Shown here piece by piece: positions 5,227-11,722 of a stretch of DNA of 11,722 nt. Location: the NCBI GenBank assembly GCA_025462805.1, contig JAOAPJ010000412.1, positions 1-11,722 on the forward strand, in the 5' to 3' direction. Position 1 is the stretch's first letter. Each line of letters opens with the position of its first letter. This DNA comes from Acidobacteriaceae bacterium. GTDB taxonomy: Bacteria > Acidobacteriota > Terriglobia > Terriglobales > Acidobacteriaceae. Under the pieces are notes generated by a model that was not told the DNA's origin, searched no databases, and was given only the letters and a program-made list of their open reading frames with translations. The translations under genes and the position numbers were made by a program.

Positions 5227-6683
5227 AACGCCATTCGATCACGAGACGCCTGATTGCGTCTGTGCTGGTGGTGGAGCTGATCTTCGCCATGGCGACGATC
5301 GTGCTCGCCGGTGCGTACGAGCGTCACGAACACCTGCATTCCTTTGAAATCATGCTGCGGGGTCGCACCGACTCTGTCATTGGCGCAGTGCAGGACGCTG
5401 AAGATGCCAATGACAACGTCATGCTCGATCGCACGGGGCTACAGGTTCCCGCGCAAGACGTCTACGAGGTGCTGGAAGACAACGGGCGTCTGCTTGGACG
5501 TTCTGCGAACTGGGCCGGCCTGGGCGCACCCGAAGCCAGCTTTGAGAAGGATGGCTACTACAAGACCCGGATCCATGGCGTGCGCTACCGCATGCTGGTG
5601 CGGCACGGATTGCGCGTGGTCGATCCCGGAGAGAAGGGAGGCGGCACGCCGCGCCATGTCGTCATCTACTATGCCGCTCCCACAGGCCACATGACGGCAG
5701 AGGTGCGCGAGGCGGTGATCTTTTTCTCCCTCGCAAACCTCGCGCTCCTGATCGTCACCGGCGTTCTCATGGCATGGCTCCTGCACCGCGGCCTTGCCCC
5801 AATGCGGGAGCTCGCGAACGAGGCGGAGAATATCTCGATCCATCGGTGGAGCTTCCAGCCGCCGCAAAGCGCAGTCCAGAGCCGTGAATTGGCCCCTCTC
5901 GCGTCAGCCTTGGTCGCCGCTATGCAGAGGCTGCAGGCCTCCTTCTCGCAACAGCAGCGTTTCGTCAGTGATGCGGCGCACGAACTGAAAACTGCCGTAG
6001 CAGTGGTGAAATCGTCGCTACAGCTTCTGAACATGCGCCAGCGCACCCCGGCGGAGTACGAGGCTGGCATTGCAGTCAGCCTGGAAGATTGCCAGCGCAT
6101 GGAAGATATCGTGATGCGTATGTTGCTGTTGGCTCGGGCGGAGGCCGCCGCTACCGCAGAGAGCACCGCACCCGTTGTCGATCTGGCCGCGTGCGCGCAG
6201 GCTACCGTCCGGCAGTTCCGCCCCATGGCCGACGTGCGCTCTGTCAGGATTTCGCTGTTCGCTCCGGACCCGCTTCCCGTACCACTGTCGAACGAAGAAT
6301 GTGCGCTGCTCTGCTCCAACCTGGTCCTGAATGCATTGCAGCACAGCCGTGCCAATAGCGAAGTGCGCGTCACCGTGGAGCCGAGCGGGTCGGAGGTTTG
6401 GCTCCGGGTCGAGGACCAGGGCGACGGCATCGATCCGGAGCTTCTGCCGCATGTCTTTGAGCGCTTCTCGCGCGGCGATCCTTCCCGCAGCCGTAATACC
6501 GGCGGAACAGGTCTCGGCCTCGCCATCTGCAAAGCCATCGTCGAACGGGCCGGCGGCACCATCACGCTCCACAGCGAACTCGAACGTGGCACGACGGCTG
6601 TCGCCCGGCTGCCTCGGGTAGCATCCGCTCCGGCTCAAAGCAAGGCGCCGGCACGGGCGCTCCAGCCTACTCCTTCAGCTTGA
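5223..6683 (+). CDS. Membrane sensor histidine kinase, partner of the regulator at 4522
   Basis: The 486-residue inner-membrane sensor kinase has a first membrane helix (about 10-30), a periplasmic sensor of about 130 residues, a second helix (about 163-187) and a HAMP-like linker (188-241). The HisKA domain has its phospho-acceptor His253 in SDAAHELKTAVA. The ATPase domain has an N box (Asn366/Asn370 in NLVLNALQHS), a D-box at DQGDGID (398-404), an F region (FERF) and GGTGLGLA (427-434). The C-terminus is an Ala/Pro-rich tail of about 22 residues. The residue after Thr257 is Ala, where the usual H box has Pro (HExxTP); Thr257, used in phosphatase activity of the family, is kept. The GTG start overlaps the regulator stop by 4 bases. 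Overall the layout resembles metal or envelope-stress sensors of the CusS/QseC type, but the ligand cannot be read from the sequence. Confidence 0.93.
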   Translation: MKRHSITRRLIASVLVVELIFAMATIVLAGAYERHEHLHSFEIMLRGRTDSVIGAVQDAEDANDNVMLDRTGLQVPAQDVYEVLEDNGRLLGRSANWAGLGAPEASFEKDGYYKTRIHGVRYRMLVRHGLRVVDPGEKGGGTPRHVVIYYAAPTGHMTAEVREAVIFFSLANLALLIVTGVLMAWLLHRGLAPMRELANEAENISIHRWSFQPPQSAVQSRELAPLASALVAAMQRLQASFSQQQRFVSDAAHELKTAVAVVKSSLQLLNMRQRTPAEYEAGIAVSLEDCQRMEDIVMRMLLLARAEAAATAESTAPVVDLAACAQATVRQFRPMADVRSVRISLFAPDPLPVPLSNEECALLCSNLVLNALQHSRANSEVRVTVEPSGSEVWLRVEDQGDGIDPELLPHVFERFSRGDPSRSRNTGGTGLGLAICKAIVERAGGTITLHSELERGTTAVARLPRVASAPAQSKAPARALQPTPSA

Positions 6684-6696
6684 ATTAACAATTCAA
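6680..6696. repeat. Perfect AT-rich inverted repeat over the kinase stop codon
   Basis: TTGAATT and AATTCAA flank AAC. The repeat contains the TGA stop of the kinase gene (6681-6683) and lies 46 bases before the next start. It stands out in a GC-rich window and could be an operator for a separate promoter of the downstream propeller gene. It is not followed by a U-tract. Confidence 0.42.
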
Positions 6697-6712
6697 TGAA
6701 ACACTCTTCTGC

Positions 6713-6734
6713 CGGCGCTGCTGCGCCGTGGGAG
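6713..6734 (+). promoter_or_regulatory. Hairpin next to the ribosome binding site of the propeller gene
   Basis: CGGCGC (6713-6718) and GCGCCG (6723-6728) flank a TGCT loop. GGGAG (6730-6734), the ribosome binding site for the ATG at 6742 (7-base spacer), begins two bases later. A hairpin this close could modulate translation initiation, or protect the 5' end of an mRNA separated from the kinase message. The ribosome binding site itself is not sequestered in the stem. Confidence 0.4.
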
Positions 6735-6741
6735 TTGTTCC

Positions 6742-7785
6742 ATGCCGCAAGTACGCACTGCAGTTCTCTTTCCGTCTGCGCTCGCAGCGCTCACGCTTTC
6801 CGTCGCGCTTGCTGCGCCCACTCCGGCTCAGGCACAACGCCCATATCACGTTCTTACCCAGTGGAAGCTCGGCGGCGAGGGCGGCTGGGACTACCTTACC
6901 GTCGACGGTCCCGCACATCGCCTGTACGTCACCCACGGTCCGCGGGTTGAAGTGGTCGATACCCAAAGCGGCAAGCCAGTCGGTGCCATCTCCGGCCTGC
7001 AGGGCACGCACGGCGTAGCCCTCGATCCAACAGGAAAGTACGGCTACATCAGCGATGGCCGCGCAAACGCCGTGGTCGTCTTCGATCGCAGCACTCTCAA
7101 GACGGTCAGCACCATCCCGGTCGGCACCAACCCGGACGGCATCCTCTATGAGCCGTCGACGAAGACCGTCTGGGCCTTTAACGGTCGTAGCAAAGACGTC
7201 TCAGTCATCGATACGAGCAACAACAAGGTGGTCGCAACCATTGCTCTGCCTGGCAAGCCGGAGTTTCCCGCCGCCGACGGCAAGGGCAACGTCTACGACA
7301 ACATCGAGGACAAGGGCGAGATCGTGCGGCTGGATGCCAGGAGCAAGAAGATGACGGCCGAGTGGCCGCTGGGCACGGAATCGCCTTCGGGCCTGGCCAT
7401 AGATACCGCATCGCATCGCCTCTTTGCCGTGTGCGACGGCAAGAAGATGGCAGTGGTCGATGCAGAGAGCGGCAAGGTGCTCGCAACGCCCGACATCGGC
7501 GACGGTCCGGATGCGGCTGGCTATGACGCGAAGAACAAACTGGTCTTCTCATCCAATGGCGACGGAAGCTTGACCGTGATCGAGGCCAACAAGCCCGGAT
7601 ATCCCGTGCTGCAGACGGTGACAACGCAGCGCGGCGCGCGCACCATGGCCTTCGATCCTTCGAACGGCCGCGTGTACCTCGTGACTGCGCAGCTTGGCCC
7701 CCGGCCAGCGGCCACGGCGGAGAACCCGCATCCACGTCCGTCGATTACACCGGATACGTTCACTATCCTCGTGGTCGGACGCTAA
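6742..7785 (+). CDS. Secreted YncE-like (YVTN) beta-propeller protein
   Basis: The 347-residue periplasmic or secreted protein has a signal peptide (hydrophobic core about 8-25; likely cut AQA-QR at 31/32). The mature part is built of roughly 40-residue repeats with the YVTN/YncE pattern: a GVALDPTGKYGYISD-type strand pair followed by a VVVFDRSTLKTVSTIPVG-type strand. Examples include YLTVDGPAHRLYVTH, VSVIDTSNNKVVATIAL, LAIDTASHRLFAVCDGKK and MAFDPSNGRVYLVTA. The length is right for a seven-bladed propeller, closed by a C-terminal DTFTILVVGR strand. Such propellers bind proteins, metals or cofactors; no enzymatic residues are identifiable. The ATG at 6742 has GGGAG 7 bases upstream. It follows the kinase by 58 bases on the same strand, so it may be co-transcribed, although the inverted repeats in between allow its own promoter. 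It converges on the RND operon. Confidence 0.85.
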   Translation: MPQVRTAVLFPSALAALTLSVALAAPTPAQAQRPYHVLTQWKLGGEGGWDYLTVDGPAHRLYVTHGPRVEVVDTQSGKPVGAISGLQGTHGVALDPTGKYGYISDGRANAVVVFDRSTLKTVSTIPVGTNPDGILYEPSTKTVWAFNGRSKDVSVIDTSNNKVVATIALPGKPEFPAADGKGNVYDNIEDKGEIVRLDARSKKMTAEWPLGTESPSGLAIDTASHRLFAVCDGKKMAVVDAESGKVLATPDIGDGPDAAGYDAKNKLVFSSNGDGSLTVIEANKPGYPVLQTVTTQRGARTMAFDPSNGRVYLVTAQLGPRPAATAENPHPRPSITPDTFTILVVGR

Positions 7786-7839
7786 CCCCACCCCTCAATC
7801 GGAGAAGACGGGCCAGGAAAAACAGCCTATCGGGAACAA

Positions 7840-7866
7840 TCGGCCAGCGAGAGATTCGCTGGCCGA
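7840..7866. terminator. Bidirectional intrinsic terminator between convergent genes
   Basis: A perfect 11-base stem (TCGGCCAGCGA with TCGCTGGCCGA) has the 5-base loop GAGAT. It lies between the propeller stop (7785) and the RND pump stop (7873). Modest T-rich tails follow on both strands (CTTGTCTT on plus, TTGTT on minus), so it probably serves both transcripts. Confidence 0.8.
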
Positions 7867-7872
7867 CTTGTC

Positions 7873-10800
7873 TTAGGCGATTTCGTGCCGGCTCCGCGTC
7901 ATCAGGTAATAGATCACCGGAGTGACGATCAGGCTCAATACGATCGAAACCAGCAAGCCGCCGATGACGGCAATCGCCAGCGGCTGCAGCATCTGCGAGC
8001 CCGCACCAATCGCAAACGCCAGCGGCAGCATGCCGCTGATGGCTGCCACCGCGGTCATCACGATGGGCCGCAGACGGCGTTGCGCAGCATGCACCATCGC
8101 CTCCCGCGGAGATATCCCCTCCGCGCGGTACTTCTCGTCCGCATCCAGCAGCAGGATGCCGTTTTTCGCCACGATCCCGATGATCATGATCAGCCCCATA
8201 AAGGAGGCGACATTGAAGCCTGTGGCCGTGACGAGCAGCGCAAGCACGACGCCGGAGATCGAGAGCACCGACGAGGTCAGGATCGCGACCGGCGCGGCGA
8301 AGTTGCGGAATTCCGCCAGCAGAACCCCGAAGACGAGAGCAAGGGCCAGCAGCAGCACGCGCAACAGCTCCTGGAAGGACTGCTGCTGCTCCTGGTAGGT
8401 GCCACCGTATTCGACGCGCACCGTGGGCGGCAGGTGCATATTCTCGACTGCCTGCTGCACCTTCTTGATGCCGGTCCCAAGGTCCGAGCCTTCCAGGCGT
8501 CCGGTCACGACCACCAGTTGCTGCAGATTTTCCCGGCGGATCTCGTTCTGCGGCGGCAGTTGCGTGATGTCTGCCAACGCGCCCAGAGTCGCCAGCTTGC
8601 CGCTGGCGCTGTTGAAGACGGTGTTCCGGATGGCATCGAGCGAGGTGCGGGTCGCATCGCCCAGCCGCACTCGAATGGTATAGGGCCGGCCGTTGGTGAT
8701 CAGCGGGACTGTCGACTCCAGACCATCGAGTATGGAGGTCGCGTCCTCCGCAACCTCGGTCGGAGTAAAGCCCAGCCGTGCCGCGGTCTGCGGGTTCACT
8801 GCAAAGTTGGTAGCCGGTCCGCTGATGGTGTTCTCGATGCCGTTCTGCACATCGACGACGCCCGGTATCTTCGCGATCACGTCACCCACCTGCGGTCCCA
8901 GCTTATGCAGCAACGCGGTATCGACAGAGAAGAACTTGATCTGAATCGGTTCCGGCGAGTTGGACAGATCGCCGATCATGTCCTGCAGCACCTGGATGAA
9001 TTCAACGTCCAGCTCCGGCTCGGTCTGCTTTACCTCGCCGCGGACATCCGCGATCACCTCGTCGATGGCGCGATCGCGCTTCTTCTTCAGCTTCACCGTG
9101 AAGTCGCCGGAATTTGCTTCGGTGACGGCGGCCAGGCCCATCTGCAGGCCGGTGCGGCGGGAGGTGCTCTCCACCTCCGGCGTGTCGCGCAGGATCTTCT
9201 CCACATGCAACAGCACGCGATTCGTTTCCGCCAGGGAGCTGCCCGCTGGCATGATGTAGTCCAGCACGAAGCCGCCCTCGTCCATCTCCGGCAGCAGGTC
9301 GGTGCCGAGCTGCTTGTACCCAAGCCACGCCGCCAGCACCAGCACAAGACAAGCCAGGCCCAGCATCAGCGGCCGGCTCAGCGCCCATTCCAGTGCGCGC
9401 TCATGCCAGCGCATGATGCGTCCCAGAATGCGTCCCGGTTCATCGTGATGTTTCGTCCCGGAGCTGCGCTCGCGCAACAGCGCCAGGCTCAGCGCAGGGG
9501 TCCAGGTCACCGCCAGCAGCAGCGACGTCAGCAGCGCGGCTGTCATGGTGACGGCCAGCGCGCGGAAGAAGCTGCCCGTCACCCCGGTGACCGCGATCAA
9601 GGGCAGGAAGACGACCACCGGCGTGATAGTGGAGCCGATCAGCGGACGGGTGACCTCGGCCAGCGCCTTGCGCACAGCCTGCACCCGGCTCTCGCCGGAG
9701 TCGCGATGCAGCACGATATTCTCGACCACGACGATAGCATCATCGATGACCAGGCCGATGGCGGCGGCCAGGCCGCCCAGAGTCATCAGGTTGAAGCTCT
9801 GGCCGATGATCTTGAGGAAGACAATGGTAACCGTAACCGTGACAGGTATCACCAGACCGGCAACAATGGATGAGCTCCAGTCGCGCAGGAATAGATAGAG
9901 GATCACGCATGCCAGCAGGATGCCGATAAGGATCGCATCGCGTACGCTCTTGATGCTCTCGCGCACCAGCTCCGACTGGTCGTAGTAGGGCTGCAGCGTC
10001 ACGCCTGGCGGCAGTGTCTTGCGCAGCTGCGCTACCTGCTTGTCCACTGCGTCCGCCACCGCCACCGTGTTGCTGGTGGGCTGCCGGACGATGTTCAGCA
10101 GCACGGCTGGCTGTCCATTTGCCGTCACGACGGTGTACACCGGCATGACGGTCTTCTCCACCTTGGCCACGTCGGCGACGCGCACCGGCGCGCCACCCGG
10201 CGTGGTCTTGACGACCAACTGGCTCAGCTCGCCCGCGTCATGCACCTGCGCGCCGACCAGCCCCAGGATGAGCTGGTGGTTGGCCTCGTAGAGACCTGGC
10301 GAGTCGACGATGTTCGACGCATTCACCGCGTTCTGCAGATCGAGCAGCGTGACGCTGGAGGCCTGCAGCCGGGACAGATCCGGAATGATGTGGTACTCCG
10401 GCACCTTGCCGCCCTGGACGGTCACCATACTCACGCCTGCGGTGCGATTCAGCGGGGGCTTCAACTCATAAGTAGCCAGCTCCCAAAGATCTGTCTGCGA
10501 CAAGCTGTTAGAGGTGAGGCTATATCCCAGGATAGGAAAGGTGGCAAAGGTGAGTCGGTTGGTGGTGATCTTGGCCGTGGGCGGCAGGCTCGACGCCACC
10601 TTGCTCAATGCCGCATCTACCAGCTGCAGCGTCTGGTACATGTCGGCGCCCCAGTTGAAGAAGAGGCTCACCTCAGCAGAGCCGCGGCTTGTGGTCGACC
10701 GTACCGTGACCAGACCCGGCACGATGTTCACCGCGTCCTCGATGGGCTTGGTAATGGTGACCTGCATCTGCTCCACCGGCATCACGCCGTTGTCGATGCC

Positions 10801-10992
10801 GATCACCACACGCGGGAAGTTCGTCTCCGGGAAGACCGAGATAGGGACCTGGCTCGCGAGGTAGATGCCGGCCAACGTTAGAACGATCAGAAAGAAGAAG
10901 ATGGTGCCGCGATATCGCAGCAGCCAGAAGCGCTGTTCCTCAGGCTCCTGCTTCTGTCGGGCAACCTCTGCGGGAAGTGCGCGGGTGGTCAT
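7873..10992 (-). CDS. RND efflux pump, inner-membrane permease (HAE1-type)
   Basis: The 1039-residue proton-driven exporter matches AcrB-class length and layout. It has TM1 (about 29-48), a large periplasmic porter loop, TM2-6 (about 352-500), TM7 (541-558), a second porter loop and TM8-12 (about 876-1030). The proton relay is intact: Asp417-Asp418 in the TM4 motif GLVIDDAIVVVEN and Lys943 in the TM10 motif VAKNGILLLD. These correspond to AcrB Asp407/Asp408 and Lys940. The double Asp favours the drug/hydrophobe (HAE1) group over the heavy-metal (CzcA/CusA) group. Substrate remains unknown. The start ATG at 10992 overlaps the adaptor stop as ATGA, implying translational coupling in one operon. 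No outer-membrane TolC-type gene is in the window; it could lie upstream of the adaptor, beyond the edge. The nearby two-component system may regulate it, but only proximity suggests this. Confidence 0.95.
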   Translation of the reverse strand: MTTRALPAEVARQKQEPEEQRFWLLRYRGTIFFFLIVLTLAGIYLASQVPISVFPETNFPRVVIGIDNGVMPVEQMQVTITKPIEDAVNIVPGLVTVRSTTSRGSAEVSLFFNWGADMYQTLQLVDAALSKVASSLPPTAKITTNRLTFATFPILGYSLTSNSLSQTDLWELATYELKPPLNRTAGVSMVTVQGGKVPEYHIIPDLSRLQASSVTLLDLQNAVNASNIVDSPGLYEANHQLILGLVGAQVHDAGELSQLVVKTTPGGAPVRVADVAKVEKTVMPVYTVVTANGQPAVLLNIVRQPTSNTVAVADAVDKQVAQLRKTLPPGVTLQPYYDQSELVRESIKSVRDAILIGILLACVILYLFLRDWSSSIVAGLVIPVTVTVTIVFLKIIGQSFNLMTLGGLAAAIGLVIDDAIVVVENIVLHRDSGESRVQAVRKALAEVTRPLIGSTITPVVVFLPLIAVTGVTGSFFRALAVTMTAALLTSLLLAVTWTPALSLALLRERSSGTKHHDEPGRILGRIMRWHERALEWALSRPLMLGLACLVLVLAAWLGYKQLGTDLLPEMDEGGFVLDYIMPAGSSLAETNRVLLHVEKILRDTPEVESTSRRTGLQMGLAAVTEANSGDFTVKLKKKRDRAIDEVIADVRGEVKQTEPELDVEFIQVLQDMIGDLSNSPEPIQIKFFSVDTALLHKLGPQVGDVIAKIPGVVDVQNGIENTISGPATNFAVNPQTAARLGFTPTEVAEDATSILDGLESTVPLITNGRPYTIRVRLGDATRTSLDAIRNTVFNSASGKLATLGALADITQLPPQNEIRRENLQQLVVVTGRLEGSDLGTGIKKVQQAVENMHLPPTVRVEYGGTYQEQQQSFQELLRVLLLALALVFGVLLAEFRNFAAPVAILTSSVLSISGVVLALLVTATGFNVASFMGLIMIIGIVAKNGILLLDADEKYRAEGISPREAMVHAAQRRLRPIVMTAVAAISGMLPLAFAIGAGSQMLQPLAIAVIGGLLVSIVLSLIVTPVIYYLMTRSRHEIA

Positions 10993-11722
10993 TTGTCATC
11001 CCCGTCCTTGCCGGCCGCCGGCTTCTTCCCGTCCGTGGCATCCTTCTCGCCTGCTGCGGGCTTCTTCTCATCATCCGCCTCTTCGCCTGCGGCGCCTACC
11101 TTCACCTTGGTGCCTTCGTCCAGCGCATAGTTGCCCGAGACGATCACCATATCGGCCGCGGTCAGGCCGCTCAGGATCTGCACATCTTCCCCGTTCGAGA
11201 TCCCGACGGTGACCGGCTTGGCGTGTGCTGCGCCGTCTTCCCCAATCAGCATCACACTCTTCTTGCCATCCTGCGCTGTCAACACAGCTGAGGATGGAAT
11301 GGTCAAGGCCTTCTGCGCCTTCCGTCCCTCAATCAGCCCGTGCACAGGTGTTCCCACCTTGAGCGCGCTCTTTTTGTTTTCCACGCGCAGCCATACCTCG
11401 ACAGTCGTGCTGCCCGGGTCGAGAGCGGGACTGATGAGCGCCACCTTGGCCGGCACTGGATCAGGCACGCCTGGAACGGTGATGGTTGCCGCTCCCCCCA
11501 CCTTCATCTGCTGCGCCACGTCCTGGGAGATATGCATTTTTGCCAATAGCCCTGATGTATCCATCACGGTCAGCAGCGTCGTGCCCGCGACCACAGTCTC
11601 TCCCGCAAAGAGCGGGCGATCCGTGACGACGCCCGTGATAGGGCTGCGGATCTCCGAGTACGACACCTGCGCCGTGGCTCCCAGGTACTTGCCCTCGGCC
11701 GAGGTGAGCTGCCCCTTCGCCG
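10989..11722 (-). CDS. RND periplasmic adaptor (membrane fusion protein), 5' end missing
   Basis: The last 243 residues of the gene are present; the frame is open to the window edge, so the N-terminus, including any signal peptide or lipobox, the first lipoyl half and the start of the hairpin lie outside. An internal GTG at 11664-11666 could be mistaken for the start, but the reading continues upstream in good sequence (GKYLGATAQ). The visible part begins with the second half of the barrel-sandwich domain (SYSEIRSPITGVVTDRPL, GETVVAGTTLLTVMDTSGL). It continues with a beta-barrel domain (VEVWLRVEN, KVGTPVHGLI) and a membrane-proximal domain (TIPSSAVL, VTVGISNGEDVQILSGL, DMVIVSGNYAL). It ends in an unusual charged tail (about 11093-10992) rich in Lys, Asp, Glu and Ala. 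The protein links the pump at 7873 to an outer-membrane channel. Its stop overlaps the pump start by 4 bases. Confidence 0.93.
   Translation of the reverse strand, partial: AKGQLTSAEGKYLGATAQVSYSEIRSPITGVVTDRPLFAGETVVAGTTLLTVMDTSGLLAKMHISQDVAQQMKVGGAATITVPGVPDPVPAKVALISPALDPGSTTVEVWLRVENKKSALKVGTPVHGLIEGRKAQKALTIPSSAVLTAQDGKKSVMLIGEDGAAHAKPVTVGISNGEDVQILSGLTAADMVIVSGNYALDEGTKVKVGAAGEEADDEKKPAAGEKDATDGKKPAAGKDGDDK

Noticed and set aside
5669..6592. Long minus-strand frame opposite the histidine kinase
   Set aside because: It has Ser/Arg-rich composition without domains, and the sense strand encodes complete kinase motifs.
7885..9873. Very long plus-strand open frame opposite the RND pump
   Set aside because: It is an antisense shadow caused by GC-rich codon usage. 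The translation is a Gln/Arg/His-rich string with no domain, while the opposite strand is a clear RND pump.
7873..10992. Heavy-metal (CzcA/CusA) assignment for the RND pump
   Set aside because: TM4 carries the double Asp of the HAE1 group, and the TM10 Lys is present. Nothing in the sequence points to metal transport.
11664..11666. GTG as the start of the RND adaptor
   Set aside because: The frame continues upstream to the window edge with adaptor-like sequence, and the GTG falls inside the barrel-sandwich domain.

Overview
The window looks like chromosomal DNA of an Acidobacteriota member, probably of the Terriglobales/Granulicella type. That placement is my inference from the high GC content, the Gram-negative envelope proteins (an outer-membrane barrel, a lipobox protein and an RND pump) and the general feel of the protein sequences. 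I could not run a database search. There are no tRNA or rRNA genes, no CRISPR array, no insertion sequence and no phage genes.

Left part (1-2841). A truncated gene for an exported protein leaves the window at base 1 on the minus strand. A gene-free stretch of about 395 bases follows, then a stand-alone ribB (riboflavin pathway, minus strand). A divergent intergenic region of about 325 bases separates ribB from an outer-membrane beta-barrel protein on the plus strand. Both gene-free stretches carry a near-duplicate array of GTCA(T) units spaced exactly 11 bases apart, the architecture of a PhoB (phosphate starvation) box. One array points at the barrel gene. The other points into the gene-free stretch.

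Middle part (2842-6683). A secreted lipoprotein on the minus strand, with a glycosidase-like beta-propeller and two C-terminal cysteine repeats, converges on the barrel gene. It is divergent from an OmpR/PhoB-type response regulator and its membrane histidine kinase, whose genes overlap by 4 bases. A perfect 7-base inverted repeat lies in the divergent region just upstream of the regulator and is a candidate operator.

Right part (6684-11722). A secreted YncE-like (YVTN) seven-bladed propeller follows the kinase on the plus strand. It converges, across a strong bidirectional terminator, on an RND efflux operon on the minus strand. That operon holds a periplasmic adaptor (its 5' end is beyond the window) and an HAE1-type inner-membrane pump, joined by an ATGA stop/start overlap.

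The likely theme is envelope function: sensing, secreted propellers and export. The two-component system may control the RND operon, but this rests only on proximity. The most notable signal is the paired Pho-box-like arrays flanking ribB.
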